64,000 nt of DNA, taken from Bacteriovorax sp. Seq25_V. GTDB taxonomy: Bacteria > Bdellovibrionota > Bacteriovoracia > Bacteriovoracales > Bacteriovoracaceae. The stretch is taken from positions 1 to 64,000 of the forward strand of contig NZ_AUNI01000019.1 in NCBI RefSeq assembly GCF_000447795.1. The letters run 5' to 3'. How positions within the stretch are numbered: position 1 is the first letter of the stretch; the number at the start of each line of letters is the position of its first letter. Positions 24,580-32,923 of the stretch are shown here, one piece after another. A program made the translations under genes and the position numbers. Under the pieces are notes generated by a model. The model was not told the DNA's origin. It saw only the letters and a list, made by a program, of their open reading frames with translations, and made no database searches.

Positions 24580-25637
24580 AATTCACCTAGGTTATAAGTT
24601 CTATCTTTATAATTACTGTCAAACTCTTCACAGCCCTTCCATAATTTCAACTTCATTGTGGCCGAGTCAAATACTGCTCCACCACATGTCATGGAAGGAT
24701 CTTGCACTCCTGAATTATAATGAGAACAAATTGATTTTGGATGGTTTTCATGGGACTTTAAAAAGGCTTCCATTGATGTAACATCATTTATTTGATTTTC
24801 ATACTTATTACAGATTTCAAAACGAGCATGGGTCGTTGAACTAATTGATGCACTATCTTCAATAGCAATAACATCTTTGTTTAAACAGTGATTGGTATGA
24901 AAGATTGTTTTCTTATCATTTAGAGATGCTTTCGAGACAAGACCTTTCACTGAAGGAGTAATTTCCCAGTGCTCACCTTGGGATTTGTCTGAGATAAGAT
25001 AATTATGTCCAGATGTGACTTCAGCACGTGTAATTAAACTTCTCATCGAATCGAGTGAGTTTACTTGAAGCGCATGGCGCACAAGAGCTGGCCACACAAT
25101 TCCGACTTTCGCATCTGTGGTGTTAATATTATTTACACCAATGAAGAGGCCATGCTTATTGACTCCCATGAGACCTAGGCAACCAACAAGTGAGAAAACA
25201 ACTTTATCTTCTTCTTTGATAACACAAAGAAAGTTCTTAGCACTCTCGTGCATATCCCATGTCTGCCCAGAGACGGAGCTGCCAGAAAGACTAGAGTAGA
25301 TACTCGTACACCCTTCGTCTGGGAGAGTGATATCTCTAAAGTCAGTGTAGTTATTAAGAATAATAATATCTTCAATGGAGAGGTTTGCACCTTTTGCAAT
25401 CCCTTCTAATTCAAGGGCCGAATCAGGACAAAAGGCCTTGGTGGCGAGAAGCTGTTCTTTTGCAAGGGGAGAGATCGAAGTTTTAAGAGCAGGATTCTTT
25501 CGTAACATCAGGTCTCGCCTAATATTTGCCAAATCTCTTATTGCGTCTTTATATTGTTCACCATGACTTAATCCATTTTCGAAAGCCGATTTGTCTTTTG
25601 AATAGACTAACTCTGGTAAATCTAGATCCTCTAACAT
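24576..25637 (-). CDS. C45-family Ntn hydrolase / acyltransferase
   Basis: A 353-aa protein of the isopenicillin N acyltransferase (AAT, peptidase C45) fold. The nucleophile is Cys110 in LPDEGCTSIY, preceded by LNNYTDFRD, and the pattern GQTWDMHE, LGLMGVNKHGLFIGVNN and GHNYLISD follow. In this family self-cleavage before the cysteine frees it as N-terminal nucleophile. Members make or cut amide bonds between acyl groups and amino compounds. There is no signal peptide, so it acts in the cytoplasm. It is 6 bp after the fusion gene and overlaps the next gene. Confidence 0.82.
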   Translation of the reverse strand: MLEDLDLPELVYSKDKSAFENGLSHGEQYKDAIRDLANIRRDLMLRKNPALKTSISPLAKEQLLATKAFCPDSALELEGIAKGANLSIEDIIILNNYTDFRDITLPDEGCTSIYSSLSGSSVSGQTWDMHESAKNFLCVIKEEDKVVFSLVGCLGLMGVNKHGLFIGVNNINTTDAKVGIVWPALVRHALQVNSLDSMRSLITRAEVTSGHNYLISDKSQGEHWEITPSVKGLVSKASLNDKKTIFHTNHCLNKDVIAIEDSASISSTTHARFEICNKYENQINDVTSMEAFLKSHENHPKSICSHYNSGVQDPSMTCGGAVFDSATMKLKLWKGCEEFDSNYKDRTYNLGEL

Positions 25638-25643
25638 ATGAAC

Positions 25644-28598
25644 CTATACCTTGTTGAAGTTGCCGTTTAAAATATAGGGGCCATCGTGATTTGAAAGACC
25701 CTGGTGCTTATACGAGAAAGAACTTGTTTTTGAAAATTTTCCTAGTGCAATTTCTTTTACAGAAAATGTTTTTTCAACCTTGAGTGCATCTATTGTTTCA
25801 AAATTTTTCTTCGCTTGCACAAACTGGGCAAGAGAGTGCGAATCGCCGTCCCAAGTGCTTATTAGCATTAGAGGGGCATCAACATAGCACTCATTCGACA
25901 TATAACAAACTCCCATCTGACCTCCGAGGTAAGCCATCATTGCATCTGGTTGAGATTCCATTGTTAAGAAATCTGTCGAAAGTATTTGTGAACTAATATT
26001 GTAGACAATTTTAACACCATTTTTCATCGAAAGTTTTTTTAAGCCGACTAGAAATTTTGTACTAACATCTGCGTTATTTAGCTTTTGTGGGCAAGGTTCG
26101 ATAAAGATAGCGAGAATTTTTTCCGCTTTAACTGTCTTTTCTATTTCTTTTAAAAGACTATCTTCGTTTGAGGCCGTTGGATGATCAAAATAGCTTACTG
26201 GGAAGTAAGCCCCTGCCTCATCTGAAAGTGATCTGGCCATAAAGCTTCCGCTTCCAAAGTAGTGACCTCTAAAAGAGATAACTTTTTGGCGAGTCTTATC
26301 TTCTTCCTTGTAAAGGACAGCTTTGTAAATTTTATCGACACATTCAGCTTGTCCACTTGTTGTATAAATGTGACGAAGTGTTTGTGGGACGAGGGTAGAA
26401 AGATATTGAAGGTTATCAAGAAAAGTCTGACTGACAAAATTTGAAAGACAAATTTTATTAATAAGTTCCCCTATGTTTTGAGAAATAAATTCCTCTGTGA
26501 TTTCTCCAAAGAGATTAGGGCGTGCGACAGTGTTTGAAAGTTTAATATTATCTTTTTCCCAAACTAAAGGAGAGCGGTAGATATAAACATCCCTGTATTC
26601 TTCATCATCAGGGTAATCCTCTTTGAGATAGATCTCTGCAATGGCCCCAAGAGAGAGATTGATTTGAAGCATGTTTGCGGCCAATTGATCTCTGTTTCGA
26701 CCGTAGATGTAGTTTAGCTTTTTTGAACAGCCAATTAACTCGACGGCATACTTTAAAAATCTACCAATCATCTTGCCCTGATAGTCTGGAATAGTAGTTG
26801 TATCCAGCATGTAGAGTGTTCTGCTGTCATTGAAATACTTAACTTGACGAAGACCTCGCTCGTGGGGAAAGAGCCCAATTGCGCCCGCAAAAGAAATTGC
26901 GACAAGTTTGCCATCATTTAATAGACCAAGACTGATATTTGGTTCATGGGAAACAACTTTCTCAAATTTTTCAATTTCTGTTTGTCTCGCTGGTTCGTAA
27001 ACAATTTTTTGAATGTCTTCGATTTGTTTCTTATATGTTTTGAAATTGTCTTTGGTTATATTTACAAGCTCAAGAGAATAGTTCTGTGCAAAGAATTTTG
27101 TGATAAATTCAAGGGCCTGCTCAACCTTTCCGGGTATTATTCTTTCTTTGAGTATTTTTTCATGCCAAAGATAGTTGAACTCTGGCGAGGCCTGAGGTGT
27201 TTTAATATCACTTGGGATTTTAAGCTCAGCACCATGGTAAATATGGGCATAGATATTTTCAATTTCAGCAAAGAGATAATCAATATCTTCTTTCTTATAG
27301 GCCGTGTTAAGGCGAAATCTTAGAGTATGAGAGCCTGCATTGTAATAGAGCAGACCTACTTTAAAACGGGCTTCAATGAATTTGTTGATATCTTTGTCAT
27401 CAGCAAGGTCAAAAGCGAATGCAAGTCCACAAGCTCGAGGCGAGCTGAGTTGATCTCTTTCTTTTATCAATTCAATAAGCTTTTTCTTACAATATTTTTC
27501 AATTTCTTCAATACGGTTACGTGATTGATCAATGGCGATTGCATGATAATAACCACGAGCAAGAGAAGCAAATTGAAATTCTTCGTTATCAATATATTCG
27601 CCATTCGTTGTGAGAAGGATTCCGGTTTGTGCCTTTTTTGCACAACTTACATATTCTGGGAAGATTGGTGTGCCACTTGAATCTTGAAGATTAAATGACT
27701 GGTGCCAGAAAAAATCTCTTCCAAGATAAAAACCTGTTTGAACTTCATCCATAATCACTTCTGTCTGATAAGACTTACACAGAAGAACTAAGGCATTAAA
27801 AAAACGATTTGTTCCATAACGGTCACCACCCTCACATTGCATCGGCTCAACGATGACAGCAAAGTGCTCCTCTGTCTCAAGTTGTGCCTTGAGGCTTAGT
27901 AGACTACTAACTTCATCTCTTGTCTCTTCATTGCTTAAGTATGGGGTAAGCTTTTCATTGAATTTATCGCAGAAAGGATTTTCCCAAAGTTCTAACCACT
28001 TTTTATCTATCTTCAAATTGTAGTTAGAGTGTTTAATTTCAGGGAATGGGATAAATGATGTTTCATAGCCCTTGATTTGGAATGGTTCTCTCTTTGATTT
28101 ATTCCAAGTTGAAAAAAGAGAAATAAGAAAACGTCCATGAAATGAACCTTCAAAGGCGATAACTTTCTTAGCATTTTTAGATTTTCTTCTTTTGAAGGCC
28201 AACCCAAGTGCAACTTCATTCGATTCTGCTCCAGAGTTGGTAAAGATGACTTCTGTTTTTCTATTATTCATTTTTGATTTTAGAAAACCTTTAAATGATT
28301 TGATTATATCCTGTGCATTCTCTGTGTATATGTCATTGGTCCATGCTTCTTTAAGGTGAGCAACTCCAAAGAAAGGAAGAGAGTTAAAACCAAGTCCTAG
28401 TGTCGCAATCTGGCTTGCAGCATCTTGGATAAATCCTGTTGTATCACCACTGATTGCCATATATGGACCTGTTGATTCCTTGTGGCTTACAAGATATGGT
28501 TTTTTTTCGGCCGGTATTGCTATTGAATCATAATACTTTTTTAAAACTTCTTGGCTTGTTTTTAAATTCTGTTCATCAATTGGCTTTATCGTTTTCAT
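25644..28598 (-). CDS. Three-part fusion: class III aminotransferase - GNAT - degenerate aminotransferase
   Basis: A 984-aa protein. Residues about 1-445 are a class III aminotransferase with FTNSGAESNEVALGLA (119-134), IMDEVQTGFYLGRD (282-295, Asp284) and the PLP lysine in SCAKKAQTGI (K321/K322), nearest in look to lysine 6-aminotransferase-type enzymes. Residues about 490-690 look like a GNAT acetyltransferase (ISLGLLNDGKLVAISF, TTTIPDYQGKMIGRFLKYA). Residues about 700-984 repeat the aminotransferase fold (YTTSGQAECVDKIY, SFRGHYFGSGSFM, FIEPCPQKL) but AYLGGQMG replaces the lysine site, so this copy is probably inactive. AGGAA lies 7 nt before the ATG. The order in one chain is unusual. Confidence 0.82.
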   Translation of the reverse strand: MKTIKPIDEQNLKTSQEVLKKYYDSIAIPAEKKPYLVSHKESTGPYMAISGDTTGFIQDAASQIATLGLGFNSLPFFGVAHLKEAWTNDIYTENAQDIIKSFKGFLKSKMNNRKTEVIFTNSGAESNEVALGLAFKRRKSKNAKKVIAFEGSFHGRFLISLFSTWNKSKREPFQIKGYETSFIPFPEIKHSNYNLKIDKKWLELWENPFCDKFNEKLTPYLSNEETRDEVSSLLSLKAQLETEEHFAVIVEPMQCEGGDRYGTNRFFNALVLLCKSYQTEVIMDEVQTGFYLGRDFFWHQSFNLQDSSGTPIFPEYVSCAKKAQTGILLTTNGEYIDNEEFQFASLARGYYHAIAIDQSRNRIEEIEKYCKKKLIELIKERDQLSSPRACGLAFAFDLADDKDINKFIEARFKVGLLYYNAGSHTLRFRLNTAYKKEDIDYLFAEIENIYAHIYHGAELKIPSDIKTPQASPEFNYLWHEKILKERIIPGKVEQALEFITKFFAQNYSLELVNITKDNFKTYKKQIEDIQKIVYEPARQTEIEKFEKVVSHEPNISLGLLNDGKLVAISFAGAIGLFPHERGLRQVKYFNDSRTLYMLDTTTIPDYQGKMIGRFLKYAVELIGCSKKLNYIYGRNRDQLAANMLQINLSLGAIAEIYLKEDYPDDEEYRDVYIYRSPLVWEKDNIKLSNTVARPNLFGEITEEFISQNIGELINKICLSNFVSQTFLDNLQYLSTLVPQTLRHIYTTSGQAECVDKIYKAVLYKEEDKTRQKVISFRGHYFGSGSFMARSLSDEAGAYFPVSYFDHPTASNEDSLLKEIEKTVKAEKILAIFIEPCPQKLNNADVSTKFLVGLKKLSMKNGVKIVYNISSQILSTDFLTMESQPDAMMAYLGGQMGVCYMSNECYVDAPLMLISTWDGDSHSLAQFVQAKKNFETIDALKVEKTFSVKEIALGKFSKTSSFSYKHQGLSNHDGPYILNGNFNKV

Positions 28599-28607
28599 GT
28601 TGAGTTC

Positions 28608-29597
28608 CTATTTTAAACAACTATCGATATTATCTCTTAAGTATTCGTCAAACTTCAATCCTGTTCCTTCTAGCATTTGCGGGAACATTGAAATTGGTGT
28701 CATTCCAGGAAATGTATTGATCTCGTTGAGATAGTACTTGTCTCCTGTATAGAAGAAATCAACGCGAGAAAGATGCTTCAAATTAAATGCCTTGAAAGCT
28801 TTGATTGCAGCTTCTTGCATTTGTTTTGAAATTTCAGGGGATACATTTTTGGCGCGCACATCTGTCTTGGTATGTGAAGTTTTTGAGTATTTTTCTTCAT
28901 ATGAGTAGAAGCCGTCTGGACAAATGATTTCACCTGGCTCAGTCGCAATTACCTTTCCTTGATATTCAAAAACTGCAATTTCTAGTTCGCGAGCTTTTAT
29001 ACTTTTTTCAATGATTACATTTTGAGAAAATTTAAAGGCCTCTGTAATCGTTGATTTTAGAAAATCTTCTTTAGTGACATGATAACAACCAACAGAACTA
29101 CCTTGGTTTGAAGCTTTAATAAATACATCGTTATTAGATTTTGCAAAAAAAGCTTTTACTTTATCTGTATCTATTTCTTCATTGATATTCTGGCTCATCC
29201 AAGGTGAGTTTGAAATGCCAAGCATATCAAGCCAAAGTTTAGTTGTTACTTTGTTAAAGCAGTGGATACTTCCCTCTGAACTTGGACCAAAATAGGGAAG
29301 ACCAATTGTTTGGAAGAAGCCTTGAATTTCTCCAGTCTCTCCTGGATGGCCATGAATACATGGGATAGCATAATCAATATATGGTTGTTCAGTAGGTGTT
29401 TTAAGAATACGGCCATTAAGGGAACACTTTCTTCCGGCCTGTTCCCAGTGTCCTTCCTTTGTAATTTCAACAAGGATGGGATTAAAGTGTTTTGTTTTTG
29501 AAATACATTCAAAGATATAAGCAGATGATACTTTAGAGACTTCGTGTTCAGAACCTCCACCGCCATAAACGATGAGGATATTCTTTACTGTAGACAT
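28608..29597 (-). CDS. ddl: D-alanine--D-alanine ligase-like ATP-grasp enzyme
   Basis: A 329-aa ATP-grasp ligase with VYGGGGSEHEVSKVSS near residues 10-25, CIHGHPGETGEIQGF near 79-93, FIKASNQGSSVGCYHV near 158-173, the RELEIAVFEY strand and YLNEINTFPGMTPISMFP near 289-306 (metal ligands E and N). This is the Ddl signature. Ddl normally makes the D-Ala-D-Ala of peptidoglycan precursors in the cytoplasm. It is the first gene of an operon of amino-acid enzymes instead of a division/wall cluster, so either it is the sole Ddl displaced, or a paralogue that joins other amino acids. Confidence 0.85.
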   Translation of the reverse strand: MSTVKNILIVYGGGGSEHEVSKVSSAYIFECISKTKHFNPILVEITKEGHWEQAGRKCSLNGRILKTPTEQPYIDYAIPCIHGHPGETGEIQGFFQTIGLPYFGPSSEGSIHCFNKVTTKLWLDMLGISNSPWMSQNINEEIDTDKVKAFFAKSNNDVFIKASNQGSSVGCYHVTKEDFLKSTITEAFKFSQNVIIEKSIKARELEIAVFEYQGKVIATEPGEIICPDGFYSYEEKYSKTSHTKTDVRAKNVSPEISKQMQEAAIKAFKAFNLKHLSRVDFFYTGDKYYLNEINTFPGMTPISMFPQMLEGTGLKFDEYLRDNIDSCLK

Positions 29598-29644
29598 ATT
29601 CTTCCCTTTTTCGTGCGACCATTTCCTTGGTCGATGTCTTTAAA

Positions 29645-29674
29645 TAAAAAAAGACCCAAGTATTAAACTTGGGC
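29645..29674 (-). terminator. Terminator overlapping the thrS stop
   Basis: On the minus strand CCCAAG-TTTAATA-CTTGGG is followed by TCTTTTTTT. The 5' arm codes the last residues of thrS (Gln-Val) and the stop codon is in the loop, so a ribosome finishing thrS covers the stem until release. Confidence 0.75.
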
Positions 29675-31408
29675 CGGATATTTTACGCTATCTAGTTTTG
29701 TAAATTCTGTAATCAACTGGTCTATTGTCCAAGTCTCAGACTTCATTTCACCATGGCGTCTAATTGAAACAGAATTTGATTCCATTTCCTTATCGCCAAT
29801 AACCATCATAAATGGTGTCTTTGCTTTTTGAATTTGTCTTGTCTTGTATCCCATTGATTCATTTCTATCATCAACTTTAATCCTGAAGCCAAGAGCATTA
29901 AGTTTCTTAGAAAGCTCTTTTGAGAATTCAAGATGGAACTCATTATTTACAGGAACAATAGTTGCTTGCTCTGGTGCTAACCAGAATGGGAAGATCCCTG
30001 CAACGTGCTCAAGATAAACTCCAAAGAACCTTTCAAGTGAGCCAAGAAGTGCTCTGTGGACAACAACTGGGCGTTCTTCTCCACCGTCTTTAGTTGTGAA
30101 TTTGAGATCAAAACGATCAGGAAGTTGGAAATCTAGTTGGATAGTTCCCAGCTGGTGGAATCTTCCAAGTGCATCGGCAACTTCTATATCAATTTTTGGG
30201 CCGTAGAAAGCACCGTCACCTTCTTTGATGTGGAATTCGTGTCCTGAAGCGCTTAATGCATCACGAAGTGCATTCTCTGCAATATCCCATGTTTCATCAC
30301 TACCTGCTTTTTTCTCCGGTCTTGTTGAAAGGTTAACTTTCACATTTTTAAAGTCAAACATTTCGTATGCAGTGAAAATCATCTTCATTGTTCTTTGAAC
30401 TTCTTCTTGTACTTGTTCAAGAGCTAAGAAGATGTGGGCATCATCTTGGCAAAAAGATCTTACTCTCGTAAGTCCCGCAAGTGCTCCCGAGCTTTCGTAA
30501 CGGTGTAGTCTACCAAAGTCAGCATATCTCATTGGAAGATCACGGTAGCTATACTTGTAGTGCTTAAACATGAGCATGTGGCAAGGACAGTTCATCGGCT
30601 TCACTGCATATTCTCTGTCATCAAATTTTGAGAAGAACATATTCTCTTTATAGTGCTCATAGTGACCACTTGTATGCCATAGTTCTGTATCGAGAATTTG
30701 TGGAGTAATAACTTCATCGTATTCATAAATACGGTAGAGTCTTCTGATGTACTCAACGAGCTGATTGTAAACGAAGGCACCTTTTGGCATGAAGAATGGA
30801 GCTCCTGGAGCTACTTGTTCAAAGTGGAATAACTCCAATTCTTTTCCAAGTTTTCTGTGGTCTCTTTTCTTCGCTTCTTCAATTCGAGCTAGGTGTTCTT
30901 TTAGTTCTTCTTTTGTTTCAAAGCACACAGCATAAATTCTTTGAAGCATTTGACGTTTCTCATCTCCACGCCAGTAAGCACCTGCAATACTTGTAAGTTT
31001 GAATCCAAAAGGGATGTCTGAAGTTTTCTCAACGTGTGGTCCACGACAAAGATCGATAAACTCACCTTGAGCGTAACAAGAAATTTCTTCTCCTTGAGGA
31101 ATTGCAGAAATTAATTCTACTTTTAATTCTTGTCCCTGATCTGCAAAAAACTTGATGGCCTCATCACGAGAAAAAACTTTTCTTTCGATTGGAAGCTTTT
31201 CCTTGATGATTTTCTTCATCATATTTTCGATATCTTTTAAGTTTTCTTCGGTTATAGAGGTCGCCATTTGTACGTCATAGTAAAACCCATTCTCAATAAC
31301 TGGACCAACACCAAATTGAACGTTCTCATTTGGGTACAGTCTTGAGATTGCTTGGGCCATCAAGTGCGCAGACGAGTGTCTGATTGTGTCGATGTCAAAT
31401 TTGGCCAT
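29663..31408 (-). CDS. thrS: Threonyl-tRNA synthetase without TGS domain
   Basis: ThrRS charges tRNA-Thr and edits Ser. The 581-aa product begins directly at the editing domain (HSSAHLMAQAISRL near residues 11-24, HxxxH), with YAQGEFIDLCRGPHV later, then the class II core: CPCHMLMFKHY (zinc Cys, motif near 305), RVRSFCQDDAHIF (motif 2), HRALLGSLERFFGV (motif 3), and the anticodon domain to the end. A typical enzyme has about 640 aa with an N-terminal TGS domain (about 60 aa), which is absent: upstream of the ATG there is only a short noncoding gap. Activity should be kept. Confidence 0.95.
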   Translation of the reverse strand: MAKFDIDTIRHSSAHLMAQAISRLYPNENVQFGVGPVIENGFYYDVQMATSITEENLKDIENMMKKIIKEKLPIERKVFSRDEAIKFFADQGQELKVELISAIPQGEEISCYAQGEFIDLCRGPHVEKTSDIPFGFKLTSIAGAYWRGDEKRQMLQRIYAVCFETKEELKEHLARIEEAKKRDHRKLGKELELFHFEQVAPGAPFFMPKGAFVYNQLVEYIRRLYRIYEYDEVITPQILDTELWHTSGHYEHYKENMFFSKFDDREYAVKPMNCPCHMLMFKHYKYSYRDLPMRYADFGRLHRYESSGALAGLTRVRSFCQDDAHIFLALEQVQEEVQRTMKMIFTAYEMFDFKNVKVNLSTRPEKKAGSDETWDIAENALRDALSASGHEFHIKEGDGAFYGPKIDIEVADALGRFHQLGTIQLDFQLPDRFDLKFTTKDGGEERPVVVHRALLGSLERFFGVYLEHVAGIFPFWLAPEQATIVPVNNEFHLEFSKELSKKLNALGFRIKVDDRNESMGYKTRQIQKAKTPFMMVIGDKEMESNSVSIRRHGEMKSETWTIDQLITEFTKLDSVKYPAQV

Positions 31409-31559
31409 TTTTTCTCTCCGATTTTGTTTTTATATTTGAGGTATAAAGATATCAAATTCTTATAGGGTTCATCAATTTTTTTATGACCTATCTCTGTGAA
31501 ATTCTAGCTTTTTGACTTATTTGCTCAAGTACTGCTGTGCACATACCGACAAGTTAGTG

Positions 31560-32009
31560 ATGAAAAAAATCTATTTAATTACATTCCTCACTCTTTTACT
31601 GGCCAAATACTGTTATGCGGAGGGAAGTGCTCCAAATCATCTCTTTTTTGAGGCGAAGCAGGATCAGTTAACTTCTAAACCCCAATGTCCAGAGGGTCAT
31701 GTGATGGAAAAAGACGGGATGCTTCTATTTGGCAATTCCGAACAATTCTACTTCAGCCCAAGGCCTCCTGCTAAAGAAATTGAAGAGGTTTGTACATATA
31801 CAACTTCATATAGTTCCTCAACAACGAAAATGGATAAGAGTTTTGTTTTAAGAAAGAAAGTGAAGCGCACAAATTGTGAGGATAAGTCCTTTAATGGAAT
31901 AGTTAGCCATTCTTTAACTCGTGCTGGCAACAAGCTGATCTACGAAAATAAGTTTACCGACGAAAATTCAAAAGTCGTAAGTGAGTTTACATGCAATTAT
32001 GTAAAGTAG
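31560..32009 (+). CDS. Exported protein of unknown function
   Basis: A 149-aa protein with a signal peptide (ITFLTLLLAKYCYA) followed by a mature part with four cysteines (QCPEGH, EEVCTYT, RTNCED, FTCNYVK), suggesting two disulfides in the periplasm. ATG 31560 is preferred to an ATG-like start 48 bp upstream because only this one yields a standard signal peptide. It overlaps the SLT gene by 19 bp. No family recognised. Confidence 0.6.
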   Translation: MKKIYLITFLTLLLAKYCYAEGSAPNHLFFEAKQDQLTSKPQCPEGHVMEKDGMLLFGNSEQFYFSPRPPAKEIEEVCTYTTSYSSSTTKMDKSFVLRKKVKRTNCEDKSFNGIVSHSLTRAGNKLIYENKFTDENSKVVSEFTCNYVK

Positions 32010-32740
32010 CATTCACGATATTGATCCTTGCTGCGTTTTCGGCAGTTGCAAAGGGCAAGACGACTAAAACTGACGTAAATAGTATCAACGCTATGGTTTT
32101 AGATATTTTAAATATCGATAAACGTCTCGCAGCTTCTTGTGCTGACTGTGTGACACATTCTCCGGCAATTAGTCTTTCTGATAGTTTTTTTAAAGATGGT
32201 GCTGACTGTCGCCATTTTATCGAAGATAATGGAGAATATGGTGCTTGGGGAAAAACTATCGAAAACTATATTTTAACCGAACCTGACGGAGATGTCCTTT
32301 TAAGAGATAATCTTGCAGGAATGGAGTCCGGCAGTGGTGGTATATGCCCTCGTTGGAAGAGTCTAAATAGAGATGACAAAATCAGATTTTGGGTATGGTC
32401 AATGGCGGCCATAGCCTGGCGCGAGTCAACCTGTGTACCTACTAAGAAAAATAGAAACGCTACAAATGGCGTTGGGGTCGGCCTATTTCAACTTGATGAA
32501 CGCTATTCAAATCGTCAGTGGCGCGGTAGACATTGTAAGGATAAGACGGTTTCTGCCGCAAAAGACAATGTTGAGTGCGCGATGGACATCATGAGTGAAT
32601 TAATGAAGGGGAAGTCCGGGATGTATAAAACAAAAGGCATTTTATACGGATATAAATCAGGTTCCTACTGGGAACATCTCAAGCATAGTGATGGTGGGGA
32701 TATCGGCTCACGCATTAGGGAATTTCCTCTTTGTCAATAA
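31991..32740 (+). CDS. Exported SLT-type lytic transglycosylase-like protein
   Basis: A 249-aa protein with a signal peptide (VAFTILILAAFSAVA). Near residues 140-175, AAIAWRESTCVPTKK followed by GVGVGLFQLDERYS shows the SLT/goose-lysozyme layout: a catalytic glutamate (RES) and a GLxQ motif about 20 residues later. Several cysteines suggest disulfide stabilisation. It would cleave glycan strands of peptidoglycan, its own or that of prey. Fold assignment is by these two motifs. Confidence 0.72.
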   Translation: MQLCKVAFTILILAAFSAVAKGKTTKTDVNSINAMVLDILNIDKRLAASCADCVTHSPAISLSDSFFKDGADCRHFIEDNGEYGAWGKTIENYILTEPDGDVLLRDNLAGMESGSGGICPRWKSLNRDDKIRFWVWSMAAIAWRESTCVPTKKNRNATNGVGVGLFQLDERYSNRQWRGRHCKDKTVSAAKDNVECAMDIMSELMKGKSGMYKTKGILYGYKSGSYWEHLKHSDGGDIGSRIREFPLCQ

Positions 32741-32923
32741 GATTTCAGTAATTTAGGGCATTGTCCTATGTCAAATTATCTATTTATCTTAACTATGTAA
32801 TTTTTGTTCATTAACTAACTTTCTTTGACTTACTGCAAGGTGACATGATATGTCTCCTTCGTGGTAAGATTCCGCGACATTCTTGCACGAGAGATTTTGG
32901 GAAATTTAAGGAGAGAAATAAAG
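32741..32923. other. Gap before the TPR regulator gene
   Basis: A 183-bp AT-rich gap without a gene. TTGACT near 32826 is a possible -35 box but no good -10 follows at the right distance. A GTG-initiated extension from 32861 is open but lacks a ribosome site, while ATG 32924 has AAGGAG 10 nt upstream. Confidence 0.4.
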
